A DNA stretch of 64,000 bases from Mycoplasmopsis gallinarum DSM 19816 (GTDB lineage: Bacteria > Bacillota_I > Bacilli_A > Mycoplasmatales > Metamycoplasmataceae): assembly GCF_000621085.1 (NCBI RefSeq), contig NZ_JHZE01000005.1, positions 62,001 through 126,000 of the forward strand, read 5' to 3'. The translations under genes were made by a program, and so were the position numbers. The notes beneath the pieces are model-generated. The model was not told the origin of the DNA. It searched no databases and worked only from the letters and a program-made list of their open reading frames with translations. This document shows positions 43,395 through 56,867 of this stretch, piece by piece. Each line of letters opens with the position of its first letter. Positions within the stretch are counted from its first letter, which is position 1.

Positions 43395-43880
43395 CTAAAT
43401 TAAATTAATTTTGAATTTAATTTTCAAATTTCTTCTAAGTTGTTTTAATATCAATTTATATTGTTCTTTATCTGGTTTATTTTTATTTCAATAAAAAGTT
43501 TTAGTATAAACTCCCATTATTGAGACAAATGAAACAAAAATTGAAAAAATGAATACTAACCAATAGCTAAGAATTAAAAAAGATAAAACTGAATTTTCAA
43601 GTTGACTAAATTTATTTAAAAAATAAGTCAATATGCCCAAAACTGAACCAAATATACTAATTAAAATTAATTGATTTTTAAATATTTTTTTATATATTCT
43701 ATATGAAATAGATGCCAATAAATTACTATATTCTCAATTTAAAACAGTTTTATAAATATATAAAATTTGCATCATAAACATTAATTCTGTTGCTATAAAA
43801 AGTAATATAAATAATGCAATTATTATAAAGATTAAAATATTTTTATTACTCAAATCAAATCAATTCATAAATTTTTCCAT
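43395..43880 (-). CDS. Cassette membrane protein C (three helices)
   Basis: 161 residues. Helix 1 near 15-40 (ILIFIIIALFILLFIATEL), a basic loop SISYRIYKKIFKNQ, two further helices (ILISIFGSVLGILTYFL and LILSYWLVFIFSIFVSFVSI), then tail YWNKNKPDKEQYKLILKQL. Same design as D and B. Starts 35 bases inside the end of gene B, an unusually long overlap that implies coupled translation. UGA Trp codons at three positions. Function unknown. Confidence 0.78.
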
Positions 43881-44292
43881 TATAAATTCAATAATTTTTA
43901 AATTTGAAATATTCAAATTTAAAATCATTAAAACTAAAATAATTATTATAGAAATTTATACTTTTATAACAACAAAATGTAGTTAATAAAGAAATAAGAA
44001 AGATTAATAAAATTCAAAATAAAGTTAATAAATAAAAAGAAATCAAAGAAATATTTTCATAGAAATAAGAAAATCAATAAAAATAAATAATTCCCAAAAA
44101 GATAAGCATAAAAAATATATTTATTATAAGAGACTTCAAAATTCTTTTCCTTAAAAGCTTATTTTTATTCTTTTTGGATATATATTCAGGAGCCCTCTTG
44201 AAATAAAAAATATTATTTATAACAAAAAATAAATTTCAAAATAGATAAAAAAGCATTAAAAATATTGAAGAAGAGCTTATCATTGTTTGCAT
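43846..44292 (-). CDS. Cassette membrane protein B (three helices)
   Basis: 148 residues reading several UGA as Trp; under the standard code it disappears. Helix 1 near 8-25, a loop with KKNKNKLLRKRILKS, two helices (IINIFFMLIFLGIIYFYW and LLTLFWILLIFLISLLTTF), then an aromatic-rich tail (FNDFKFEYFKFKNYW). Starts 6 bases after the stop of gene A. No recognised family. Confidence 0.75.
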
Positions 44293-44298
44293 AGTTTA

Positions 44299-45624
44299 TT
44301 ATCCTAAATTGTCCTCTTTAATTTTATTAGGCAAGCTCCTTATATATCATTCATCAAGTTTAGAGTTATATACTTTTATTAAATTATATAAATATAATTC
44401 TTCTTTTGACTTACTTAGCATTTCTTCAAGTGTGTAATTCTTATTTTCTTTTATATTCTTAAATAAAATATTTTTCCCTCCCTTACCTCCATTTTTATAT
44501 TCATCAGTTAATGGTGTTTCTCCAATTACAATAAAAGTGTTTTGCGATTTGATTTTTTCTATTGACATTTCTGTTTTGAGGATATTTTCGAATAATTTTT
44601 TTTCCATTTCAAATAATTTATTTATGTTGTTATTACTTTCTTTAATATCTTCACTAGAGCAATAAAGTTGATATCCAGCTTGTCCAATTGTTATAATAGC
44701 ATCAAAAACGGCAGGAATTGAAAAGTCTAATTCTGCCTTATTTTCTTCACTAATTTTAAATGCTTGAATATACCTTGATAATCTTAAACCAACAGAAATT
44801 GATAAAACTATGTTTATAACGTCTTTTTCAACATTTTTTTTATCAATTTTATTAATAAAAAATTTATTTATTCTATTTATAGTTTCATAAATAATATTAA
44901 CTTCTTTTTTCAAATAAATAATAAAAGAACTTATAGCCGTTGAAGCATAAGCTGAAATCGCAGTTGGAGCTGCAAAAAAAGGACAAAATATTGTTAAAAT
45001 TGCAGAACCAATTGATGTTGAAGACAAACCAATAAGATATTTATTTAATTTTATAATTATTTCCTCTTTTTCTTTTGCTTGTTTGATTAAGGGTTCAATT
45101 TCCTTTTTTATTTCATTTAATTGTTCTTTAATTTTAGAAGCAGAATAAAAAATTTTTTTAGAACTGATTTCAGAATCTAAATTTATATAATTTTTATCTT
45201 CAGTTTCAACATAATCAAATTTTAAATTTTTGTTGCTTTTAAATTCTTTAACTAAAATTTCTCTTTTTGATAATAAATCTTTTATTAAATATTTTTTATA
45301 TTCTGTAATGATTTGATCTCTTTTTTCTCTTAATATTTTGTTTCATGTTTTTCTATTACTGAATTCTTCAATCATAAAACCATGAACATTTCAAAAAAGA
45401 TTTCTTAATATTGCTTCATCTTCTATATTGTTAACTATTTTTTCAATTTCTTTTTTATTTGTTTTCAATAAATCAATTTTTAAAAAAAGTTCATATTTTT
45501 CATAAGTCGCATTATTATCTCATTGACTTTCTGATGAATTTGGATTAGTTGAAATATTAACAATATTTACAATAGAAACCGCATTATTTAAAATTGAAGT
45601 TAAACCTAAAAATTTATTTGCCAT
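44299..45624 (-). CDS. Cassette protein A: helical protein with central hydrophobic hairpin
   Basis: 441 residues, no signal peptide, no recognised family. The first 195 residues are strongly helical and charged, rich in heptad-like Lys/Glu/Leu (for example EYKKYLIKDLLSKREILVKE). A 39-residue hydrophobic block at 200-238 (LSSTSIGSAILTIFCPFFAA then PTAISAYASTAISSFIIYL) breaks at a Pro, so it can form a hairpin. A second weaker one lies at about 268-288. The rest is helical again. This soluble-helix / hydrophobic-hairpin plan occurs in alpha-pore-forming toxins of the HBL/ClyA type, but no homology is claimed. Directly after gene E (1-base gap). Confidence 0.75.
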
Positions 45625-45625
45625 A

Positions 45626-45964
45626 CTACTTTCTCTCTTTCTCTTTTATTTTGCATCAATAAATAAAATAGAAAACAGAGTGAGTAAACATGATCAAACA
45701 CATAAAAATAAATGAACAAACAATTAAGTTTGAATTTGATAATAATTTTATTTTCATAAAAACCACGGTAGCATTAAAACCGAGCAAAAGTAAAAAGAGG
45801 AAGAAATAAACTAAGAAGAAAAGAGATAAAAATTCAAGTTTTTTAGTATTTTTTTTAAGAACCAAAAAACTCAAAAATTTATTCAGAATAAAAAATAATG
45901 AAGTCAATCAAAATGTATTAGAAAAAATTAATAACAAAAAATTTGATATTTCTTTTCAATCCAT
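45626..45964 (-). CDS. Cassette membrane protein E (three helices), first gene of the unit
   Basis: 112 residues. Three hydrophobic segments: ISNFLLLIFSNTFWLTSLFFI, LEFLSLFFLVYFFLFLLLLGF and LIVCSFIFMCLIMFTHSVFYF; Lys-rich loops and a Lys/Glu tail. TATAAT on the minus strand at 45976-45971 lies exactly 6 bases before the ATG, with no ribosome site, so translation is probably leaderless. UGA Trp codons at three places. It heads the five-gene unit E-A-B-C-D. Confidence 0.75.
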
Positions 45965-46009
45965 AATTTAATTATATTAATAAAATAAATAAAATTAACA
46001 TAATAAAAA

Positions 46010-46052
46010 TGAACCAAACAAAGAACGAAATTGAAACTTTGTTTTCGGTTCA
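46010..46052 (-). terminator. Terminator of the 2059-residue DUF31 lipoprotein gene
   Basis: Imperfect stem pairing TGAACC-AACAAAG with CTTTGTT-GGTTCA, T-rich after it on the minus strand. Confidence 0.65.
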
Positions 46053-46063
46053 TTTTAATATTT

Positions 46064-49000
46064 TTAATTGTTATTATGTAATTTTTTTGGATTAAAGACT
46101 CAATCTGGAATTTCAATAGAGTTATCTCAAACACTTAATTTTAAAAAGTTTGAAGCTAATGAATTACTATTTGGTAAATTAATTAATTCATCTATATTAT
46201 TGGCAAACCCAAATCAATTGTATCTTTGAAATTTGTTTTGTTCTTTATTTCAAGTGTATGAATAATTATTAAAAGAAGTAGCAAAATTATAATATCCAGC
46301 TGCATTTAGGCTTGTAATATAATTTCCGTGATCATCAACTACTCCAGTACCACTTAAGCCACCTCTAAAGAAAATTGGTGCATAACTTGTTAAATGAGCA
46401 GGGTTGGTTCTTGTAAAACTTTCACGATAAAAGCCTATATTGCTATCATTATAAATATAACCAATTTGTTTATATCCAGGAAATCCTGACATTAAACGAT
46501 TAGTTGAATAATTTAATTTGTGATTAAAACTTGGATTTTTATTTACTGCTTGATACATTGTTAAAAAGAAAGCTATATTATCTTTATTGTAATCGCTAAT
46601 ACCTAAATTAGGTAATTTTTGCATGTTTTCAAATCATAAAGCTGCTTGAAATTTTCCATTCTTTTTCAAGTTAGTAATAATTTCATTTGTATCTATCATG
46701 TAAGTTGCTAAATCAGCCGAAACTTTTGGTTTATTGTTTGCCTCAGCCATTATTCCTTCATCATCATATTGTTTATAACCTGTTCAAAAGGTAAAAACTT
46801 TGGCATTAGCAGCATTTGAATTATCTACACCTTTTTCATTATCTGCTGAAATAACATAATGAGCAGTACCATTTAAGGTAAAGACAGGACTTGAATTTCA
46901 AGCATTTAAAATAGGATTATCTACAGTTTGATTATTATTAATAACATGATTATTCGTAATGAAATAATATTTACCATCATTTGCGTTTTTATTTACTTTG
47001 CCCAACATCAATGAAGAGCCATTATTGAAAGCAAGTACACGATTGTTTAAATCTTTAATTCTTGGATCATTGTATGATAAGTGCATAATTTCAACAGAAG
47101 TTTTATATCCTTCATGCCATTTGTAGGGTAAATTTTCATTCGGATTATATTTAAATAATTCACCATGATTATAACCATCATTATAAATATAAAGCGGCAT
47201 ATTTTCTGGTGTCATAGTCATATTTTTATAATCAAAAACATTTGTTTGATATTGACTAAAAATTTCATTAGCTAAATTATTTTGATATTGAATTGAAACA
47301 TTAGCTCCATAATTTTGATTAAAATAAAGTGCTTGTTTAGGATTAAATTTAGTTTCTGGCAGAGTAGTATCATAATATTTTAAGGTTTCAGCAATACGAT
47401 CACCTACTATTTTATAGCCATTTTCGTCTCTTAATTTCAATTTAAATTCAATTCCTTTTGCAACTAATTTAAAACTTAATTCATAAGGGATATTTATATT
47501 ATTCAAATTAAAACTTTGATTATTAATAACTACCGAATTATTACTTTTTAATTCTGCTCAATTGAGAGCCACTTTTAAAGTTTCATTTTCATTTAAAATT
47601 CGATTAAAACGATTTTCATCTAAAAATAAAATATTGCTAAAAAATTCAAAATTAATTTGCGCATTACTAATTTCATTTCTTTCAAGTAAAGTTTCATAGT
47701 ATTCTTTTTTAAATAATCATTTAACTTCTCTTTGTTCTGAATCAATATCAAAATAATTATCTTTATAATTAAGTTTAATTTTTCTTTCTCTTAAAACTTT
47801 TTGATTAGCTAAAAAGACTTTTTTCATATTATGTTGTGCTTGCAATGATTTTAATAATTCTGAGTCACTGATTTCTGATTGCTCAGAATTATTAAAATTG
47901 CTAATTTCATATCAGGTATCACCAATTATTTCTCTATTTCTTGTTTCTTGCGGAAATTGATAATTGCTATATGCTAAACGAATAAAAACGCGATTATTAA
48001 TTAATTTAACTTCTTTAATTTTAATCTGATTTCAATTTGGAAATTTTCAATTGTGATAATTTAATTCAGTCACTGTAAAATAATCATTATTAATACTTTG
48101 ATTAAGTATATTTTGCGCAAACTGATTGCTTGAAATTGCTCCTAATGTTTCAAAATTAAAATTAAAATCATTTAAAGTAATTTTATTCAATAAAGCTTCA
48201 GGATAAGCTTCCAGTTGATAATCATTAAATAAGTTTTCTAATGTAATATTTTGATTAGAACTATATCTTTTAGTTGGATCACTTTTATTAATAAAACCCA
48301 ATTTAAAACTTAAAGAATTAGCTTTATTACTTACAACATCATAATAATATACATAGTAATTTTCTAAGATTGAAGCAAGATTAAGATTATTAGCTAAGTC
48401 AGTGCTGTTTTTAATTTGATTTTTTTGACTTTGCTCACTATTGTTGTTTACCATTACTAATAAATTATTCAACTTATCAAATGCTTGTTGTTGAATAATT
48501 AAAGCAGGATCCAATACTCTTCTAGTACGATTATCTTTTTGATTATTAGGCCCTTGGGCAAAATTGTAAATAAAGTTCGTGCTATTAATTAGATTCATTT
48601 GGTTAATGATATTGGCCTCAGGTTGATTTTGCGTTGCAAAATCATTTGCATTCAATCAACGTCCTTGAGGATAATTATCTGTTTGCGTAAATTTTCTGAA
48701 ATGTTTAAGTTTATAACCTAAAGTACTAATACCAGTGTAATTATTATTTTCAAAAAGGCCAAATTGGACTGTAGCAGTGCCATTAGTATCATCATAATAT
48801 TGATTATTAAAAATATTAGCTTGATCTTTGGTTAAAAATTTAATTTGATATTTACCATTACTTGGCAATCTATATAATGAATTTAATTGATCATAAATTT
48901 CAGAAGCTAAATAATTTTCATGTGTGTTATTTTGATCTATTACTTCCACTTCAGAGAGAATTTTACTGATATTGTTATTAACAACCAAATTAACAAAAAA

Positions 49001-52000
49001 AGCATCCTCTAAATTATTTTCATCATAAATAAAATTATTAAAAATAATTGGATAAATTAAACTTTGTCCTTTTTTTTGTAATTTTACTAAAGCTTTAATT
49101 AAATTATTTCCTTGAAAGTAGAAAAATGGCAATTCTTGATTATCATCAGTTTTTAAATAATCAACAACTTCCACAATTTCTCAACCATCTAAATTGAAAT
49201 TAAAGGATTTTTTAACAACTTCTAAAAACAATTCTTTATTTAAAGATTTGTTTACATTGAAACTGTTAGTGATTTGATTCAATTCAACATCAGCATATTT
49301 ATTATTACTGTTTTTAATTTCATTTGCAGTTTCATATAAATAATCAAGTAAACTAAAATCAGGATTATTTTTAGCTATTTTTAATTTATTTAAATAATAT
49401 TCAGAAGCCTGAAAAGTAATGTTTTTATTCAAATTATTTAAATAAGTATAAATATAATTTCCGCCAAAAGCATCATTAATATTACGATTATTTTCAGTTA
49501 ATAAATTAGAAACAGTTTTCAAAGTTAAATTATTCAATTTAATGTCAATTGATAAAGATAATCTTGATTCATAAGCCCTAACATCTTTGTAATCTCTACC
49601 AATTCTAATTCTTTTTGCCACTTCTCTAATATCATTAAATGACTTATCTCAATTAATTTCAAAATCAAATAAATTATTAATTTTTGAAACTTTTTTACTA
49701 AAAGCTTTATTTAAAATATCTCGATGTGTAATTAAATTATTACCAGCTAAAGAATTAATAAAACCATAGTCAATATCATAAAGCTGAGTGATTGAAGTAA
49801 TATTTATATCATTAACTAATTGTTTTAAATCATTAGGGAATACAACATTTTTAGTAATTATCTTGCTATATTTGCCTTTAGAAACTTCTAATTCTAAATT
49901 TAATTGATTTAAGTTATCCTCATCAATAATTAAACTTTTTATATTAAATTCAATACCATTTTGATTTTGCAAATTTAAAAAATATGGTGCATTTTGTTTA
50001 GTGATACTTGTTGCATAAAATTGAATATTTAATTTAGGATTAATATTAGGATTAATTTCTAAATTAAAAGAATTAACAAAATTGTTAACTGTATTACTAT
50101 CATCATATAAAGCTTTATCTTTAAAACCTTCAATCGTAAAGTTTTTAGTTTCTGAAATTACTTTTTGACCATAAAAGTCCATATTTATAATGTTATAAAT
50201 AAATGAAATTGTATTATTTTCTAAATTTCTTACTAAATTTTTGGGTCCATCGAGTGTGTATGAGTTATTTAAATTGTAAGTAATTGAACTTAATTGTGTA
50301 TCTTCTGTAAAGATATTTTGTTTATCAGGATATGCAAAATTTAGCTCCAAATGATTTAATTTTGCTTTTTCTTCTGCAATTAAAGTTGCTAAACTTTTAC
50401 CAATTTTAAAATTATCAATTTCTTTGGTTAAAACTTGACTAATAATATTAGCATTTAATTCAGTTTTCAAACTTTTTAGTTTATATTGCAGAATTAATTT
50501 GCCTTTTTCATTTTCAACTTGAATAATTCTCGGATCAACAATCGCAATTAAATCATTTGAATTGCTTTGGAAATTAGATGCTACTGCATCTAATGCAAAA
50601 GTATTATTTTGATTAGGATAGTTAAAAATGAAATTATTTTGATTTAATCTTTCTAATTCTTGATTAATTAATTCTTGATTTTCTCTCTCATTAGTTTTAA
50701 AACCTTGTAGAGTTAAACTGCTAACGTTGCTTTTAACAGTGATTAAAGAATTGTTAAATTCTAAATAATATGAAACTTCTAAAGTTCCTAAATCATCATT
50801 AGGATTTAAATTAACAAACACTATTCTTGTATTATTTTGCACTGGGCTTAAAAATGTTGATAAATCATTTTCATTAACTTGTGAAGCTTTAACATTTGCA
50901 ATTTCACCTTGATTATAAAGAACAATTTTTTGAACATTTGAATTTTGTAAAATATTATTTAATTCATCTTTTTTGATCTGTCTAATTTTTTTCAAACTAT
51001 TAAAATTATTTAAGTCTATGGTTCTAATTTTTGAACTGGTATTTTCTAAGCCTGCCTTTTTAGAAATTATTTTATAAGCAATAGTTGCTGATCCATTTTC
51101 ATTATCTTGATTAGATACATTAATAATGTTTAAAGCAATATCATTGGGTTTATCTACTAAAATAAAATTGGTATTGTTTATTTCACTTGGCAAATCATCT
51201 AAATCTGAATAGCTTAAATTTAAAGAATCAATTAAAGAATTTAAACGATTTTGTTCGTTTTGAATGGCAATTTTATTTTGTTCACTGTCGTATTCATCTT
51301 GAGTTTTAAAACCTGAAAGGGAAGCATATTTAATTACTTTAATTAAATTTCGATTAAAATTTTTGCTTAAAGTATATTCAAGAGTAATTTCACCATTTAA
51401 ATCATTGAAATCAATGATTTTGACATCAATTACATCAATATCATTATTTGGTCTGTTATTATAAATTAAATGTTCGCTAGAACTTTGGGAAGGTAAAATT
51501 TCATCTTTATTGACATAATCGAAGGCAACTTCATAGTTTTTTAATTCATTTTTTATTGCTTTAATTGTTTTTTCGTTTCTTTGATTCAAACTATCAAAGT
51601 TATTTAAAATTACAACTCTTGTTTTTGATTTTAAATTTTCAAAATTAGTTTTTGTGCTTAATAATTCAAACTTAACTTCTAATGAACCCTCATTATCATT
51701 TAAATTATTTAAAGTAATAATATGTAATTTAGCATCAGCTAAATTAGCATTTTCAAAATCAAATTTTGCAATTTGAACTTCGCTTGGTAAAGTGTTTACC
51801 ATTTCTGGATAAGTTAAATTTACATTTTCTATTAATAAATTTAATCGTTCGATTTCTTGATCATTTAAGCTTTGATTAATAAAATTAAAACCATTGATTT
51901 TACCTTCTAAATTAGTTTTTTGATAATTTTTATTTTGATAAGTAAATTGCAAATCATATGAAAAAAAGATAGTGCCTGTACTTTGATTAATATTTTTAAT

Positions 52001-52243
52001 TTTAATATTTGTAACAATGAAAGAATTAGTTTCAAAATCATTACCAATATTATGTAAATCAGGTTTTATTTTAGCTAAATCCAGTTCTTGGACTGTTAAA
52101 GTTTTATTACCTTCATAATTAAATTCCATATCAAAATTAAAACTAGGTTCATTATTATTTTTTTTATTAAAACAACTAGTTGATAAAAAAACTAAAACTG
52201 ATGATGCAGATGATAATAAAGTTAAACTCTTTTTAAATTTCAT
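46064..52243 (-). CDS. Giant surface lipoprotein: lipoprotein-17 repeats plus DUF31 serine protease
   Basis: 2059 residues; the frame is continuous across all UGA Trp codons from 52243 to a TAA at 46064. Signal peptide with lipobox LSTSC (Cys24) after ATG 52243, which has AAAGGTTGG upstream; an in-frame start at 52285 would add 14 residues without a better site. About eight tandem units of 90-100 residues fill residues 40-850, each ending in a -(L/I)xGF or -NNF step, like the lipoprotein-17-related variable surface domain. The C-terminal third is a DUF31-type (Mycoplasma Ig-protease-like) domain with H1766 in ITNNHVI, D1844 in SADLATY and S1964 in GGLSGTGV, the His-Asp-Ser order of chymotrypsin folds. 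Likely cell-surface cleavage of host proteins. Confidence 0.85.
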
Positions 52244-52340
52244 AAATACCAACCTTTCAATTTTTAAATTCCTTATGTGCAACAATTATAAAAAACTAAA
52301 AAATATTTAATCAGTTTTAAAACTTAAATTAAAAATAAAA

Positions 52341-52361
52341 CCAGAATATTTCATATTCTGG
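52341..52361 (-). terminator. Terminator of eno
   Basis: CCAGAATAT / ATATTCTGG stem, three-base loop, T-rich on the minus strand. Confidence 0.85.
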
Positions 52362-52372
52362 CTTAAGTTAAA

Positions 52373-53740
<1,368 letters not shown>

Positions 53741-53830
53741 TTGTCTCCTTATTAATTTAATTAATTCTTTTATTTAAAACACTTGTTTAATTATATTTAT
53801 TTTGCATAGAAATAAAGATTTTTATAAAAA

Positions 53831-53866
53831 AATGAATGTGTTTTTTGCATATTTTTCACATTCATT
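53831..53866 (-). terminator. Terminator of thiI
   Basis: 10-bp stem (53831-53840 with 53857-53866), 16-base loop, T-run on the minus strand. Confidence 0.8.
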
Positions 53867-55006
53867 TTATTTAATTTGTACTAATGAAATTTCGTTATTT
53901 AATACTTCTAATTCTAGCTCATTTAATAAGTTTAATTCATGTTCTAATTTTTCAGCATCAGCTAATTTTGGCTTTGTTACAGGTTTTTTAGGCGCAAATA
54001 ATTCACAAGTTTCGCTGGCTTTTTCAATAGAAATTTCATATGTTCCAATTTGTTTAGCGATATTAATAGTTTCGTTTTTATCATTTGAAATTAAAGGTCT
54101 TAAAACTAATAAATCGGTTACGTGATTAATTGTATACATTGATTCAAGTGTCTGTGAAGCAACTTGACCTAAATTTTCTCCGTTTGATAAACAAAAAAAG
54201 TTTTGTTTTTTAGCGAATTGCGTAGCAATTCTATAAAAACTACGACGCATTAAATTAATTTTAAAGGCTTCATTTGAAACTAAAGAAATATAGTTCATTG
54301 GTTTAGCATAATCAACTAAGAATAAATTGCTATTACCTTGATATTTAGTTAAAACTTTGACTAGTCTCTGCATTTTGTCTATAGTTTTATTATCAGTTTG
54401 AGGAGGAGTAATAAAAGAGAAAAATTCAACTTTTAAACCTCTTTTCATTAATTCAAAAGCAGCTACTGGAGAATCAATGCCACCTGACATTAAATGTAAA
54501 GTTTTTCCAGCTGAACCTACTGGCAAGCCACCAAGCCCCATAATGTATTGGTCAAAAATATAAGCATTATTTTTTCTAATTTCAACTGCAATTATGCATT
54601 CAGGATTGTGTACATCAACCTTTATTCCATCAATATTTTTTAATAAATATTCACCTAAAAGCATATTAATTTCTTGAGATTTATATGGATAATTTTTATC
54701 CGATCTTCTTGCTTCAACTTTAAAAGTTTTAGCTTGATTTTTACTTAATAAAGCAGCAGCTGTTTTTTTAATTGTTTCTAAATCTTTTTCACAAACAACA
54801 ACAGGAGAATAAGAAGAAATTCCAAATAAATATTGCATTTTTTCTAAATTGTCTTCACTATAAGGAATAAACATTCTGTCATATTCAATTTCAGGTTTTA
54901 AGTTAAAAATTCGTCTAATATTATTATTTAAATAATCTACAAACAAATTACGGTTTTTATTTTTAAGAGTTAGTTCTCCGTATCTCATTAAAATTTTTGA
55001 ATACAT
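53867..55006 (-). CDS. thiI: tRNA 4-thiouridine synthase ThiI
   Basis: Modifies U8 of tRNA using sulfur from a cysteine desulfurase. 379 residues: ferredoxin-like NFLD and THUMP domains (MRYGELTLKNKNRN, then KVEARRSDKNYPYKS), then the PP-loop ATPase domain with HLMSGGIDSPVAAFELMKRG. The rhodanese extension of E. coli ThiI is absent, as in Firmicutes. Cys in ASETCELF lies near the C-terminus and may be catalytic. Overlaps the EzrA-like gene by 44 bases and ends with its own terminator. Confidence 0.94.
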   Translation of the reverse strand: MYSKILMRYGELTLKNKNRNLFVDYLNNNIRRIFNLKPEIEYDRMFIPYSEDNLEKMQYLFGISSYSPVVVCEKDLETIKKTAAALLSKNQAKTFKVEARRSDKNYPYKSQEINMLLGEYLLKNIDGIKVDVHNPECIIAVEIRKNNAYIFDQYIMGLGGLPVGSAGKTLHLMSGGIDSPVAAFELMKRGLKVEFFSFITPPQTDNKTIDKMQRLVKVLTKYQGNSNLFLVDYAKPMNYISLVSNEAFKINLMRRSFYRIATQFAKKQNFFCLSNGENLGQVASQTLESMYTINHVTDLLVLRPLISNDKNETINIAKQIGTYEISIEKASETCELFAPKKPVTKPKLADAEKLEHELNLLNELELEVLNNEISLVQIK

Positions 55007-56597
55007 TTTTACTTTCTCGCTTTGTATATTTTTTTAAATCATTGAAAATTTGCTCATAATCATTTTGTGATTTTGATTGATTAATACTTAAAAGTAAATT
55101 AACGATCTTTTTGTTTTGAATTTTAAGTTTTTCTAATTGGCTAATTCAAATTTCAACCATTTTTTGATAAATTTTCTTAGTAGTTGCCTCAATGTAAATT
55201 TCTTGAATTAATTCATTTCGTTTGATGAAATTTTTTGACGACAAACTCATTTTTTTTCTTTTAATTCATTCATCATTAAAGGATTTATTATATTTTAATA
55301 ATTCTTTCATTTTATTCATACTTTGTTTGTTATTGTCTAAATAAATAGTCAAATTACTAAAAATATAGTTATATAAATTTTCTAAATTATTGATTAAGAA
55401 ATCTTTGTAATTTTTATGATTGTGAGCTTTTTGATAATTGATGATTTGTTCATTAACTTTATTTTGTAAATCTAAAATTTTTAGAGCTAAATTTTTAAAA
55501 TGGAAAATTAGTTCCTCATTTTCTAAATCATTTTTAATTAAATTGAAATCATTTTTAATTTCAGTTAGCATTTCATAAATAATTTCTCTATCTTTTTCAC
55601 GAACAGCATCATTGAAGTCTTTTAAAGTATTAACAACAATTAAAATTTGATTTTTTAATTCATTTAAATTATTTTCAATAAATTTTATTTCTTCTAATCT
55701 AACTTCATATCTATATTTAATCTTTGTTAAAGTAAAAGCCAATTTTTGTACTTTTTTAACATTTTTTGGAAATTGATTATTTAATCAAGTTTCTTGTAAA
55801 ACAAGAATTGCTTTTTGATAATCGTTATATTGTGAATGATTGTTTGAGAGATTTAAAATTTCTTCATTTAAATGTGGTAAATAATTGAAAATAAATCATT
55901 CTAAATTTTTAATACCATTAATCTTTTTAATAAATAAATCAATTTTTTTCTGATTTTCGTAAATTTCATTTAAAAGATTATTTAAATTGTTTTTTTTGTT
56001 TTCTTCCTCTAATGATTGAGTTGTTCTAAATAATTCTTTTAATTCTGTTTCTAAACTCTCAAAAGTTTTAGCAAATTTTTGTTTATGATTATTTAAGTAT
56101 TCTTTTAAAGTATTTAAACATTTAAAAGAATGATCAAGAGCAATTTGCATTTGTTCATATAAATTAGTCAAATCAAAAGGTAAAGCAACATAAAAACGAT
56201 TGTGAATTAAATTTAACTCATTAATTTCTTTTCTCATTTTTTTGTATTCTTTAGTGGATTTAGATAGTTTTTTCTTATCAATTTCTTCATTGAGTTGAAT
56301 TTTAATTTCGTTAATTTGTTGAATTTTTTTATTAGTTTCTTGATTGATCTGAATTAGTTCATCTTTATGTTTTAAATAGTCGCTACTTAACTTAACTAAA
56401 TTTTTGATAATAGCTAAACTAGCATTTTCGTTGTTTTCAATTTTAAAAATTTCTTTATTTCATGTATTTATTTCCGCTTCATAAAAATTAATTTTTTTTC
56501 TGCGAATTGCTAAGTAAGTTAAAAATCCTAGAGCAATTAAACAAAGTAAAATCAGTAATGCAACAGCTGAAATTTTCAAATAAAATATTCAATTCAT
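54963..56597 (-). CDS. ezrA: EzrA-like membrane-anchored coiled-coil protein
   Basis: 544 residues: a membrane helix at the very N-terminus (LKISAVALLILLCLIALGFLTYLAI, about residues 8-32), then RRKK and a long helical Lys/Glu/Asn-rich body with heptads to the end. EzrA of Bacillus has the same size (about 560), the same topology and binds FtsZ as a division-ring regulator. The neighbourhood agrees: ezrA lies near thiI in Bacillus. No strict motif confirms it, so the name is by topology, length and synteny. The C-terminus (SKNVFKNFNEIRRTNS) is read from the thiI start region in another frame. Four UGA Trp codons. Confidence 0.68.
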
Positions 56598-56635
56598 ACG
56601 TTTAATTATAATAATTAAATTTACAAAAATAAAAA

Positions 56636-56659
56636 AACAATAATAAAGCTATTATTGTT
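56636..56659 (-). terminator. Terminator of rpmF
   Basis: AACAATAATA / TATTATTGTT stem, AAGC loop, seven-base T-run on the minus strand. Confidence 0.85.
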
Positions 56660-56666
56660 TCTTAAA

Positions 56667-56867
56667 TTATTGATTACGTGAATCAAGACTGTCGTAACCT
56701 TCAACTTTTTTACCTTTGTAAAAACCACAATTTGGACAAACTTTGTGTTGTTGAATCATTTTTGAACAGTTTGAACATGCTACTAAATTTGGAAGATCTA
56801 AAGCATGGTGAGTACGTCTTTTATGTTTACGTTGTTTTGAAGTTTTACGTTTTGGAACTATGGCCAT
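56667..56867 (-). CDS. rpmF: 50S ribosomal protein L32 (zinc-type)
   Basis: 66 residues: MAIVPKRKTSKQRKHKRRTHHAL start, zinc pairs CSNC and CPNC around a 10-residue spacer, then GFYKGKKVEG. All four cysteines present, like L31 and L36 in this window. Monocistronic with terminator; divergent from the metalloprotease gene across a 216-base AT/poly-A-rich spacer in which TATAAT at 57054-57059 serves the other direction. Confidence 0.96.
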   Translation of the reverse strand: MAIVPKRKTSKQRKHKRRTHHALDLPNLVACSNCSKMIQQHKVCPNCGFYKGKKVEGYDSLDSRNQ

